Source of the DNA: Nonlabens marinus S1-08
Lineage (GTDB): Bacteria > Bacteroidota > Bacteroidia > Flavobacteriales > Flavobacteriaceae
Assembly: GCF_000831385.1 (NCBI RefSeq)
Contig: NZ_AP014548.1
Coordinates: 1,727,779 to 1,791,778 of the forward strand
Length of the DNA stretch: 64,000 nt
Direction of reading: 5' to 3'
The translations under genes were made by a program, and so were the position numbers. Positions 25,492-34,119 of this stretch are shown one piece after another (position 1 is the stretch's first letter; each line of letters begins with the position of its first letter). A model generated the notes under the pieces. The model was not told where the DNA came from. It saw only the letters and a list, made by a program, of their open reading frames with translations, and did not search any database.

Positions 25492-27021
25492 ATGGCAATT
25501 CTGGGTCCTATCATAAAGGCAGCTTTAAACATTCATGAGTATTTCACTCATGTGGATGATCATCATAAAGCCCAACAACGAGTACTTAAAGAACTCTTAG
25601 AGAAAGCCACTAAAACAGAATTTGGTAAAGAATACAACTTTAAGGAGATTCTTAAGGATAAAGATATGCACGAGGCTTTTGATAATGCCATTCCTTATCA
25701 CGATTACCATAGTATGGAAGAGAAGTGGTGGAGTAGGCTTAAGAACGGTGAAAAAGACATCACCTGGCCAGGAATGCCGTCCTATATGGCACGCAGCAGT
25801 GGGACTACTGGAAAAAAAAGTAAAATGATTCCTGTAACCGATGACATGTTAGATGCCATTAGCGCTGCGGGAACACGACAAGTGAGCGCGCTGACTAATT
25901 TTGACCTGGACGCTGATGTTTTTGAAAAAGAAGCACTAGCACTAGGAAGTTCCACGCGTCTTGAAGAAGTGAATGGATTCAAAGTAGGAGAAATTAGTGG
26001 TATTGCCGCTAGTAATATTCCAGAGTTTTTAGAAAGTAAATACCGCCCAGGAGCGGATATAGCGGCCATTGATGACTGGGATAAAAAAGTGCAAACCATA
26101 GCAGAAAAGTCAGCTGATTGGGATATTGCCATGATCAGTGGGATACCATCTTGGCTAGAATTAATGCTTAAAAAAGTGATGGAGTATCATAAAGTCGATT
26201 CCATTCATGACGTCTGGCCATCGCTAAGCGTCTACACTACCGGTGGGGTAGCTTTTGAACCTTACCGTGATAGCTTTGAGGCTTTGTTTAAAAAGCCTGT
26301 AGCCATAGTAGACACCTATCTTGCCAGTGAGGGGTTTATCGCTTGTCAGCAAAGGCCAGAAAGTACTGCCATGCAGTTGATAACTGATGGAGGTATCTAT
26401 TTTGAGTTTGTTCCTTTTAAACCAGAATACATTTTAGAAGACGGGAGCTTGCGTCAAGATGTGGTTGCACTAGATATTTCTCAAGTAGAGCCTGACGTAG
26501 ACTATGTATTAATCATCTCTACGGTTGGCGGTGCGTGGCGCTACCTGATAGGCGACACGATCGCGTTTACTGACGTCAATCATGCTGAAATAAAAATCAC
26601 TGGTCGAACCAAATTCTTTTTAAATGTTGTAGGTAGCCAACTATCGGTCCTGAAAATGGAAACCGCGCTAGGAGAACTGCAGGAAAAATATAATACCAGT
26701 ATAAAGGAATTCACCGTTTATGCTAGTAAGATTGATGGAGAGTTTCATCACAAATGGTTCCTAGAAACTGAAACCGAAACAAACGAGGAAGATCTTGCTG
26801 ATGCTTTGGATCAAAAATTACAGGAGGCCAATAAAAATTACTCCGTAGCACGCAGTAAAGCTTTAAAAGGGGTAAAGGTTACTAAGGTTCCAGAAGGCTT
26901 CTTCAATCAGTGGAATGCTCATCAAAAGAAAATGGGCGGTCAGGTAAAAATGGCTAAAGTTCTCAGCGATGATAAACAAGAAGAATGGGAAGCTTTTGTA
27001 AAAGAAGAGCTGGGTCAATAA
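25492..27021 (+). CDS. GH3 auxin-responsive promoter family protein (acyl-adenylate synthetase-like)
   Basis: 509 residues of the GH3 family. The ATP/AMP-binding loop ARSSGTTGKKSKMIPVT (about 102-118), the central YTTGGVAFEPY and the motif WRYLIGDTIAF with TGRTKFFLNVVGSQLS belong to the ANL-type adenylating fold. Plant GH3 enzymes conjugate amino acids to acyl hormones; the bacterial role is undetermined, so an acyl-amide synthetase activity is the family-based expectation. Single gene with its own -7 element; it ends convergently with a zincin gene, with a palindrome copy between. Confidence 0.85.
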   Translation: MAILGPIIKAALNIHEYFTHVDDHHKAQQRVLKELLEKATKTEFGKEYNFKEILKDKDMHEAFDNAIPYHDYHSMEEKWWSRLKNGEKDITWPGMPSYMARSSGTTGKKSKMIPVTDDMLDAISAAGTRQVSALTNFDLDADVFEKEALALGSSTRLEEVNGFKVGEISGIAASNIPEFLESKYRPGADIAAIDDWDKKVQTIAEKSADWDIAMISGIPSWLELMLKKVMEYHKVDSIHDVWPSLSVYTTGGVAFEPYRDSFEALFKKPVAIVDTYLASEGFIACQQRPESTAMQLITDGGIYFEFVPFKPEYILEDGSLRQDVVALDISQVEPDVDYVLIISTVGGAWRYLIGDTIAFTDVNHAEIKITGRTKFFLNVVGSQLSVLKMETALGELQEKYNTSIKEFTVYASKIDGEFHHKWFLETETETNEEDLADALDQKLQEANKNYSVARSKALKGVKVTKVPEGFFNQWNAHQKKMGGQVKMAKVLSDDKQEEWEAFVKEELGQ

Positions 27022-27042
27022 AGGTAAGTAGAACATGCAATT

Positions 27043-27058
27043 CGCTTTCGCGAAAGCG
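27043..27058. repeat. iterated palindrome copy 10 (between convergent genes)
   Basis: Perfect copy, 20 bp with flanks, in the 45-nt gap between the GH3-family gene and the zincin gene. Confidence 0.9.
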
Positions 27059-27066
27059 AACCAGCA

Positions 27067-27651
27067 TCAGCTCAATTCTTCCAGACTGGGTTTCTTGCCA
27101 GTTTCTGCATAGCGGTTGATCAACTCTGATATTTCCTCAGGCGACAAGTAAAATTTGCGCATGTGATTTTTATAGGCGTCTGATAAACTGGTGTGGTTAA
27201 GAATGAATTCTTTAGTCTTTAAAATATAATCGCCCATACCGTGTTTCACAGCATAGTCGTCTGCCGCGCGCTCCACCTCCTTTATATGAGTAGGTGAGTA
27301 TAAGTACTTGATCCCGAAAAAAATCATACCTAAGCTAGAACGTCTGCGGTAATCCATCACGTGACCTAATTCATGTCCCAACCATCCTGTGAGCACATCA
27401 TCTGGTATTTCATCTATGGTAAAAACCTCATTCTCCACTTTAAACTCTTTGCTAATCAGAATGATATAGGCCCGGTTTTTTCTAGAACTGAATAGGCTTT
27501 TCCACTTAGGTTGCGCTTGCATAAAGTTCTTGCGCACCATATCGTTGTACTTGAATTCAACCTCGGTATCGGCCAATTCTGGGTAAAACGACATGGCTAA
27601 CTCCGCCTCGGCTCTAATGTTTTCGGGAACGATTAATTTAGGGTACTTCAT
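27067..27651 (-). CDS. HExxH metallopeptidase-like protein
   Basis: 194 residues. WLGHELGHVMDYRRR carries HExxH with the downstream EVERAADDYAVKHG, whose acidic residue fits the third ligand of M48-like gluzincins. There is no signal peptide; a short hydrophobic stretch SLGMIFFGIKYLY lies between the motifs. It is probably a cytoplasmic or membrane-associated zinc peptidase of unknown substrate. Singleton gene. Confidence 0.7.
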   Translation of the reverse strand: MKYPKLIVPENIRAEAELAMSFYPELADTEVEFKYNDMVRKNFMQAQPKWKSLFSSRKNRAYIILISKEFKVENEVFTIDEIPDDVLTGWLGHELGHVMDYRRRSSLGMIFFGIKYLYSPTHIKEVERAADDYAVKHGMGDYILKTKEFILNHTSLSDAYKNHMRKFYLSPEEISELINRYAETGKKPSLEELS

Positions 27652-27733
27652 GGACTGGAAAGATACTTGTTACTAGATTTTCTGTCGTGAATAATGCGTT
27701 AAATCAGTATAATAGAGTTTACAGATGGTTTTT

Positions 27734-27749
27734 CGCTTTCGCGAAAGCG
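27734..27749. repeat. iterated palindrome copy 11 (intergenic)
   Basis: Perfect copy just after the stop codon of the minus-strand TonB receptor gene; flanks nearly match those of the copy at 12034. Confidence 0.9.
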
Positions 27750-27758
27750 AACTTCCTA

Positions 27759-30191
27759 TCAAATTCTAATCTCTAGAGTTACATAATAATTACGGTCCTG
27801 TGAGGGGATAATTCCAGGTCCTGGATAACCCGTGGCGCGTCTAGTGAAGTAACTGTTATTCAAAACATTGTTGATTCCTGCTTCCAGTTTGTAGTTTTTG
27901 TACTTGTAGGAAGCGGAAAAGTCTAAAATATCATAGCTGGGAATGGCACCTATCACACCGCTTTGGTTAGCTTCGGTAGAATTAGTGGCATCTGTGAACT
28001 GGCGTGACAAATAGCTGTACTGTAGACTAGCCAGAAAATTCTTGTAGCCGGCTGTGATTCCTGTTTTAAAATTGAGTTCAGGGACAAATTCTACTTCTTT
28101 TCCTTCCACGCCATTCTCATCAGACCTTGTATATTCAGAGCGTATATAGGACGTATTGACAAAAAAATTGAAATTGTAATCCTTGTTGTTGTTGAGTAAA
28201 ACCTTTCTAAGATTAAAATCTACCAGTGATTCAAGACCGTAGAGAAAAGCATCACCTACATTAGTTCTTAAGACTTTGATATTTCCATCAGGACTTTCCT
28301 GTATAATGAAACCAATGCGATCTTCATAGGATAGCCCAAAAACATTAACGTCATAGGAAAAGTAGTCCTGGTAATTACCACGTGCTCCCAGATCTGTAGT
28401 AAAACCCCTCTCGTCTGTGATATTAGGATCAATCTGAAAAGCTGGATTCACAGTACTGATGTCGTTGAAGGTCACAGACCGGTAATTCTGAGAAATATTA
28501 CCGTAAAACTCTAGGCTATTGGAAGGCTTGTAACTTGAGCCTAGACCCAATAATACAAAGGAGCGTTCATTCACGGTTTCTTCTTCAATACGCTGGTTGA
28601 GGATAACATTTCCTGCAGCATCTGTGTTGATGCGTTGAAAATATCCATCACTTTCTGTTTTTATGTATTCGAATCTTACACCTGGAGTAACGCTTAGCTT
28701 TTCATTTAGATAAAGAATATTTTCTCCAAAAAAAGACAGATTGCGGTTGGGGTAATCAAATTCATTTTGTGTTGGGAAATTAGGAAACTCATCATTGCGA
28801 AATTCAAAATCTGGACCACTCCCGTCAGACCCAGGCCCTTGTCGGCTGTAATTTCTCGCTCGGTAATACTTGGACCCTATCAGGAATGTAGCATCACGAT
28901 CTGCAATAGTATATTCAGAAACCAATCGCGTCTCAAATCCATAATTATTAAAATCTCCCACAATCAGGTCCCTAGGACCGCCTGGATCAACCTGGCTTAC
29001 TCTATTAGATCTAAAGCCAACTGATTTCCTGGAGGCATCCAGTCCAAATGCACTAAAAGAGAAGTTGGTATTCTCAGAAAATTTGTGATCCAACCTTAGA
29101 TTGTAAAGCAACCAATCTACTTTGAACCAGTTGCGCTCCCTATTGCTCTGGAAAGGGTCGTTGTTGAACTGAACATCTGTCAAGCCACCCGCTTGTTGAG
29201 CTAGGTATCTCAAATAGGTGAGCTCTCCAGTTATTTTAGTCTTTTCATTAAAGGTATACCCTATATGGGAGTATACATTCTTGCTCTCAAACTGGGAATT
29301 AGGTCTAAAGCCATCTCCTTTTTTATAGTTAAAGAAGGTATAATAACTCCATTTGCCTGCAGTACCGCTGGCACTGGTAAAGTTGGTATACAGGTTGTTG
29401 CTGCCTAAGGTATTGCGAGTAAGAATTTCCAAAGGTTTGTCCTTCACTGGTTCCTTCATAACAAAATTGATCAACCCGCCAAACTGCGTCCCGTATTGAA
29501 GAGAGGCCGCACCACGTATGATTTGGATTTCCTTCAAACCTTCAGCGGCAGGCGAGTAGTAGCTTTCAGGATAACCTAGCACATCAGCGCTGATGTCGTA
29601 TCCATTTTGTCGTGTGTTGAAATTTGCGGTTCGGTTGGGGTCCAGTCCGCGTCCCCCTATATTAAGTTGCAATCCAGCATCGTCATTCTGAAAAATATTG
29701 AGTCCAGCTACCTGATTGTAGATCTGTCTTGCATTGTTAGTAGCTAAGTTTGCGGTAGAATTTTCTAGGAGGACGACCTCAGTTTTTTTACCGGCATAGA
29801 TGGCTGTTCCTTCTACATCCTTCAATCTTTTTAGCTTAAAGATTTGTTCCTTACGGGCATTAATCTGCACGGCGTTAAGTGTTTCTGTAAGTGGTGCGAG
29901 CTGGAAATCCAGTTGAGTCGCACCAGTAATGTTCACGGTTAGTTCAATGACCTCATAGTTGGGCGCATAAATCACAAGGCTTATTTCATTCTTGTTTGTA
30001 GTGAACGAATAATTACCCTGTACATCTGTTGTGGAAAGTAATGCACGGTCTTTTTCATAGATGCTGGCCTGGATAACGGGTAGTCCCGAGGCAGCTTCAG
30101 TTATTTTACCTTTTATTTGAGTTTGTGCAAATGCGACAAACCCCAATAAACTGGCTAATAGAAAAATTCTATAATCCTTTGATCTCATCAT
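27759..30191 (-). CDS. TonB-dependent receptor, FecA-like
   Basis: 810 residues from the ATG at 30191 (the frame extends upstream, but this start follows an MM pair, gives a signal peptide ending in FAQ, and overlaps the preceding gene by 23 nt). A CarboxypepD_reg-like domain (about 28-105) precedes the plug (NIGGRGLDPNRTANFNTRQNG, AAEGLKEIQIIRGAASLQYG) and a barrel ending in YVTLEIRI. The plug resembles FecA, the ferric dicitrate receptor. It is the last gene of an operon with DUF4856, imelysin-like and gamma-carboxylase-like genes, so iron uptake is likely. Confidence 0.85.
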   Translation of the reverse strand: MMRSKDYRIFLLASLLGFVAFAQTQIKGKITEAASGLPVIQASIYEKDRALLSTTDVQGNYSFTTNKNEISLVIYAPNYEVIELTVNITGATQLDFQLAPLTETLNAVQINARKEQIFKLKRLKDVEGTAIYAGKKTEVVLLENSTANLATNNARQIYNQVAGLNIFQNDDAGLQLNIGGRGLDPNRTANFNTRQNGYDISADVLGYPESYYSPAAEGLKEIQIIRGAASLQYGTQFGGLINFVMKEPVKDKPLEILTRNTLGSNNLYTNFTSASGTAGKWSYYTFFNYKKGDGFRPNSQFESKNVYSHIGYTFNEKTKITGELTYLRYLAQQAGGLTDVQFNNDPFQSNRERNWFKVDWLLYNLRLDHKFSENTNFSFSAFGLDASRKSVGFRSNRVSQVDPGGPRDLIVGDFNNYGFETRLVSEYTIADRDATFLIGSKYYRARNYSRQGPGSDGSGPDFEFRNDEFPNFPTQNEFDYPNRNLSFFGENILYLNEKLSVTPGVRFEYIKTESDGYFQRINTDAAGNVILNQRIEEETVNERSFVLLGLGSSYKPSNSLEFYGNISQNYRSVTFNDISTVNPAFQIDPNITDERGFTTDLGARGNYQDYFSYDVNVFGLSYEDRIGFIIQESPDGNIKVLRTNVGDAFLYGLESLVDFNLRKVLLNNNKDYNFNFFVNTSYIRSEYTRSDENGVEGKEVEFVPELNFKTGITAGYKNFLASLQYSYLSRQFTDATNSTEANQSGVIGAIPSYDILDFSASYKYKNYKLEAGINNVLNNSYFTRRATGYPGPGIIPSQDRNYYVTLEIRI

Positions 30192-31539
30192 TGAATGGTA
30201 AAATCCAGTCTTTATGCTGGAATGATTCTTTAATTTTATAAAGGTCAACGTTTTTATTGATATAAGGTTGACTCAGCCTGCCATTGAGTGCTACATAGGA
30301 ATCTACATAAACCTCAATATTCTCGTGACCTTGCGCTTTGAAATGATCGCCCAGAAAATGGGCATATTGTAATATAAAATCCGGCTGAAAACTCATTTGC
30401 TTTTCTTGAAATGACGTTAGAAAATCAGAATTATCAACTAGAAAACTTTCTCCTGTCTGGCCGTTTACAATTCGGTATTGGGCATATCCCATTTTTTCCA
30501 TGAGCATCACCCGCCATGAAAACCTGAAGCCTTCCTCAGTCCAGAAAAGTTCACCGGGATACAGGAGATATCTCCAGGGTAGTAATATTTGTACGCTCAG
30601 GAATAAGGCCAAAAAGACATATAAAGGTCTGGCGCGCCTGGTGCGATAAACATTTACAAGGTGTATTTTTCTCTTCCTGCCATACCAGCTGGCTATAGGT
30701 GACAAAAGTTTTTTAAGAATTCTGATGATCTTCTTATGCAAAGCCGGCTCAAAAAAGATCAGACAGCTTACGATCATGACCCACGGGAAAATACCTATGG
30801 GAAACAAAATCCGGGTAAGTACGTGAAATACCACTACCAGCAGGAAGCCCAACCATCTGGTTTTTCTGAAAATCAGCAAGAAGGGAATGGACAGGTCATA
30901 CAGCATCCCAGACCAGCTCATCGCATAAGGAATCCAAGCTTCCTGCATCAGACTTCCGAAAACGGGTAGGTCATATTTTGAAGGCAACCACATCTTTAAC
31001 GGCATGGCGCGCAACAGCCAGTCGGTATTTATTTTGGCCAGTCCGGCATAGAAATAAACGATGCAAATCAGTAATTTGATGCTGTCTATGGTCCAGCGCG
31101 GTATGTATTTATACGCTTTCGCGAAAGCGTAACAATCCACCGCATAAAACCTATTGGCAGGTAAAAAGATCATTAGAAAACTAAGTACACTTACAAAATA
31201 GTAATGGTTGAGGTAGGTAGTCTTATCCATCAACTCTATATAAGTAAAGGACAGGAAAAACAGGATGATCGCAATCCTGTACTTATAGCCAATAGCTACC
31301 ATCAGTGCAGATAGCCCACAAATCGCAAATAGCAGATAGGTATAATCTCCCAGTGGACGCACCCATTCAAAGCCATAATAAGTAAAATGGAATTGTGGCT
31401 CGATATAAAGTTTCTCAATCCAGCCGTAGGACCAGAATCTGACAATTCCTAAAAACATCATGATCCCAAACCCTATACGGAAGACCGCAAGAGGTGCGCT
31501 GGAGACTGTTTTATTTAGATAATTATTCAGAGAAATCAT
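30169..31539 (-). CDS. HTTM / vitamin K-dependent gamma-carboxylase homologue
   Basis: 456 residues, many membrane helices in the first 290, then a soluble C-terminal part. It resembles animal gamma-glutamyl carboxylase (GGCX) along its length: DKTTYLNHYYF holds His112 (counterpart of GGCX His160), AGLAKINTDW holds Lys169 (counterpart of the catalytic Lys218), FPIGIFPWVM follows, and the tail has FRFSWRVM, QYAHFL and VDLYKI. These matches are from memory, not from an alignment. GGCX uses reduced vitamin K, CO2 and O2 to convert Glu to Gla; menaquinone could serve here. The GGCX C-terminal beta domain is missing. The palindrome at 31114 encodes AFAKA in a loop. Confidence 0.75.
   Translation of the reverse strand: MISLNNYLNKTVSSAPLAVFRIGFGIMMFLGIVRFWSYGWIEKLYIEPQFHFTYYGFEWVRPLGDYTYLLFAICGLSALMVAIGYKYRIAIILFFLSFTYIELMDKTTYLNHYYFVSVLSFLMIFLPANRFYAVDCYAFAKAYKYIPRWTIDSIKLLICIVYFYAGLAKINTDWLLRAMPLKMWLPSKYDLPVFGSLMQEAWIPYAMSWSGMLYDLSIPFLLIFRKTRWLGFLLVVVFHVLTRILFPIGIFPWVMIVSCLIFFEPALHKKIIRILKKLLSPIASWYGRKRKIHLVNVYRTRRARPLYVFLALFLSVQILLPWRYLLYPGELFWTEEGFRFSWRVMLMEKMGYAQYRIVNGQTGESFLVDNSDFLTSFQEKQMSFQPDFILQYAHFLGDHFKAQGHENIEVYVDSYVALNGRLSQPYINKNVDLYKIKESFQHKDWILPFNDEIKGL
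31114..31129. repeat. iterated palindrome copy 12 (in gamma-carboxylase-like gene)
   Basis: Perfect copy, read on the minus strand as AFAKA, in a loop between the putative catalytic His112 and Lys169. Confidence 0.9.
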
Positions 31540-31544
31540 AAGAT

Positions 31545-31570
31545 AAAAAAATCGCCAGCAGGACTGGCGA
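31545..31570 (-). terminator. intra-operon terminator/attenuator
   Basis: TCGCCAG/CTGGCGA stem (31552-31558 with 31564-31570), followed on the minus strand by seven T residues, in the 54-nt gap between the imelysin-like and gamma-carboxylase-like genes. It should lower expression of the two downstream genes. Confidence 0.75.
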
Positions 31571-31593
31571 CTTTCAAAGGCTAATATAAATGG

Positions 31594-32697
31594 TTAATCC
31601 CCATCTGCATCCACATAGTCCACAGATATATTGAGTATTTGCAGCATGTCCACTTTCATGAAGATAACAGCGCGTTGCAATTCATCATAGGTCATGGTCA
31701 TCTGACTATTGTCATTAATGACCTGTTGAGACAAATCATTATTAAGCGTTTCCATCTTTGTGCTCGCTGCACCAAACTGGTCATTGATCATGGTAGAAAG
31801 TGATACAGTGGTGGAAGCATCTACATAATCAGAATAACTTAAACCAGTAGCTGTACTTCCGTAGGCTTTCCCGTTGAAAAAATCCTGGACTGCCTTTAAA
31901 CTTTCCATTGCCAGTTCTTTTGAATAAACCTCGCTGTAGAGTCCTTCCACACGATCAGGCAACGGATTGTTGGAAAAAACACCTGCCGGTATTCCTATTT
32001 TATTTGCACGAAGGCCTTTTTCGTAATAAAATATGAAGTCATTAACCAGCATGTTAATAGCGCTGGTAGCAGAGTTTCCTGTGCTTTCTATAAAGTTGGC
32101 TCTAAAGGCGTTGTTCCAATCAGTCAGCACGACTGTGGTTAGACTCTTCATTTGATCAGTAAGGTCTTCTAGATACTTAATATTGCCGGCTGCATTAGCA
32201 GCTGTCGTATATTCAGCAATAATGTCTGAATCATTAGTAGCCAGACCATAAATCATATACTCCACTGCTGGAAAACCTACGGCATCCTGGTTATTTACAC
32301 TACCCAGGTCATAGCCGCCATTGGAAATGTTAGCCTCAATATCCGAAACATTAGTAGGAAATATATTCATTTGAAAGGCATATTGAATTTCCTCTGCCTT
32401 TCCAATATTGAACATTTCCACATACTGCCAGATTTTATAAGCCTCCAGCCAGGAAGCCCTCATTGCGTCCAGGTTTGACTGATTTGGATTGCCAGTAAAG
32501 GCCGCACGTGCTGCTGTTAATTGGACAAGCTTGCCTTCCAGATCTGTCATTGCGGGAATTATGATATTATCCGCAAGGTTGACCATCATGGCCTTACGGT
32601 CAAAGTTGGCTTGATCGTTTCCGGTATCTGTATCGTTATCACTGCTGCAAGAAGCAAGCGTGATGGCGATAAAGGCTAAAAATGCGATCTTTCTCAT
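31594..32697 (-). CDS. imelysin-family lipoprotein
   Basis: 367 residues; lipoprotein signal ending at LASC (Cys16) followed by an acidic SSDNDTDTG linker. The rest is helical and matches the imelysin/EfeO-like iron-regulated family (SWLEAYKIWQYVEMFNIGKAEEI; AVGFPAVEYMIYG; ANFIESTGNSATSAIN). The GxHxxE motif of classical imelysins appears as GFPAVE, so the His is replaced by Pro. Family members bind or handle iron at the cell surface or periplasm; peptidase activity is doubtful. Second gene of the operon. Confidence 0.85.
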   Translation of the reverse strand: MRKIAFLAFIAITLASCSSDNDTDTGNDQANFDRKAMMVNLADNIIIPAMTDLEGKLVQLTAARAAFTGNPNQSNLDAMRASWLEAYKIWQYVEMFNIGKAEEIQYAFQMNIFPTNVSDIEANISNGGYDLGSVNNQDAVGFPAVEYMIYGLATNDSDIIAEYTTAANAAGNIKYLEDLTDQMKSLTTVVLTDWNNAFRANFIESTGNSATSAINMLVNDFIFYYEKGLRANKIGIPAGVFSNNPLPDRVEGLYSEVYSKELAMESLKAVQDFFNGKAYGSTATGLSYSDYVDASTTVSLSTMINDQFGAASTKMETLNNDLSQQVINDNSQMTMTYDELQRAVIFMKVDMLQILNISVDYVDADGD

Positions 32698-32781
32698 AAA
32701 AGTATTTGATTAAATTAAAGCTGCAATTGTTTTTTACCTTGAGGAAGTCGAAGTAAATCAACTTTCTTAACTGTATGGAGT

Positions 32782-33987
32782 TTAGTTTGCTGCTTGGGCA
32801 GTTGTAAAACTAAATCTAGCCGATATCTGATCAGAAAGTTGGTCCAATGTAGCAGGGCTCACATCCCAGAAACCATCACCTGCAGTCAATTGATCCAGCA
32901 TGGATTGTACTTCGTTTCTTGAAAAGTAAGGCTGATTCGTATTAGGTTCTCTGGTGAATTGCAGACTGTAGATAAAGCCGTAACCTTCAGATAATCCGTG
33001 GAATGCACTTGCTTTATCTGAGCTTAGCTTTGCTTTTCCAGATTGTAAATAGTACACAGCTCTTACCCCAATCACTTTGGAGACATTTTCTCTTATGATT
33101 TGAGCCTGCTGATCACGTAGCTCGTAATCTCCTGCAACGATAGCTGCACGTCCCAGTTTGAATGCATTATAGATATTTGCAGCAATACCGGTGAAATCAG
33201 CATCAGCTTCTACACTGGCAACATATTTATTTAAAAAACTGTCTTGATTTAAAACTGGTGTTGCAGGCGTGCTTTCAGCGCCGTAAAGATACCCGTAGGC
33301 CTCATCCCATTTATGCTCCATGGTGGTATAATTCTTACCGGCTGCAAGAATCTTTTGGTCATTTTCAAGGCGGTTATCTGCCTCATCAAGTACTAAAGGG
33401 CTTAGGTAGTTGTTCAACATTTGATCAGTCATCAAACCACCTATTAATGATTTTGCAAATGCCTGATTGTATTCCAGACCATCACCATTAATATAACGAA
33501 CGGCACCACCACCTGCTTGCTGCAAGTTTCCGGGAACTCCTTTACTTGCGGTGTTGTTCCATGCTGGGAATACTTCATTCACCTGTCTGGAAATGAAGCT
33601 GTCAAAATCAGATTTAATGGCAGCAGATGCAGTGCTGTTACTTCCAAAGAAATCTATACTTGCAGCCACTTTACTGCGAACACTTTTATCAGATTGATTA
33701 AGCTCAGGATCGTCAAAATCATTTGATCCTTGTGTATGAGCAAACTTACCGTCAATCTCTGCTTCTGTAAAGGATGTATTTAGAAAGGCTTGTGCTGTTG
33801 CTTCAGACATTTCAATACGTGTGGTTTGGCCAGAAAAATTTACCGTACTTGAATTGTTTCTTGTAAAAGAATAAGTTGCCGGTGCTTCTACCATTATTGG
33901 GTCCACAATATCATTATCATCATCGCAGCTATAAAAAGCCAGCAGAGATAAAACGGAAGTGGTGAGCAAAGGAATTCTTATTTTCAT
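32782..33987 (-). CDS. DUF4856 lipoprotein
   Basis: 401 residues; signal peptide ending at FYSC (Cys20) then DDDND. The domain covers nearly the whole protein (PATYSFTRNNSSTVNFSGQTTRIEM near the start; MEHKWDEAYGYLYG; FHGLSEGYGFIYSL). DUF4856 is a Bacteroidetes family usually encoded before an imelysin and a TonB receptor; an extracytoplasmic role in iron capture is likely but unproven. It is the first gene of the operon, behind a Fur-like promoter. Confidence 0.82.
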   Translation of the reverse strand: MKIRIPLLTTSVLSLLAFYSCDDDNDIVDPIMVEAPATYSFTRNNSSTVNFSGQTTRIEMSEATAQAFLNTSFTEAEIDGKFAHTQGSNDFDDPELNQSDKSVRSKVAASIDFFGSNSTASAAIKSDFDSFISRQVNEVFPAWNNTASKGVPGNLQQAGGGAVRYINGDGLEYNQAFAKSLIGGLMTDQMLNNYLSPLVLDEADNRLENDQKILAAGKNYTTMEHKWDEAYGYLYGAESTPATPVLNQDSFLNKYVASVEADADFTGIAANIYNAFKLGRAAIVAGDYELRDQQAQIIRENVSKVIGVRAVYYLQSGKAKLSSDKASAFHGLSEGYGFIYSLQFTREPNTNQPYFSRNEVQSMLDQLTAGDGFWDVSPATLDQLSDQISARFSFTTAQAAN

Positions 33988-34026
33988 TTTATTTTTATTT
34001 AGAATTGATTAAAATAATTGTCTTTG

Positions 34027-34034
34027 CAAAACTA
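34027..34034 (-). promoter_or_regulatory. -7 element of iron-type operon
   Basis: TAGTTTTG on the minus strand matches the consensus; its leader is about 36 nt to the ATG at 33987. Confidence 0.6.
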
Positions 34035-34038
34035 TAGG

Positions 34039-34077
34039 TTTATTTAGAATAAATAAAAATAGATGAGAATAAATTCT
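34039..34077. promoter_or_regulatory. Fur-like operator region
   Basis: Two AT-rich inverted repeats: TTTATT-TAG-AATAAA (34039-34053) and AGAAT-AA-ATTCT (34066-34077), immediately upstream of the -7 element, where a bound repressor would block RNA polymerase. GATAATTTC follows at 34081. The spacing and AT character suit Fur, but no experimental consensus for this organism was available. Confidence 0.45.
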
Positions 34078-34119
34078 ATTGATAATTTCTATTCTAAGAT
34101 CACTGTCTAAAAGAAATTC

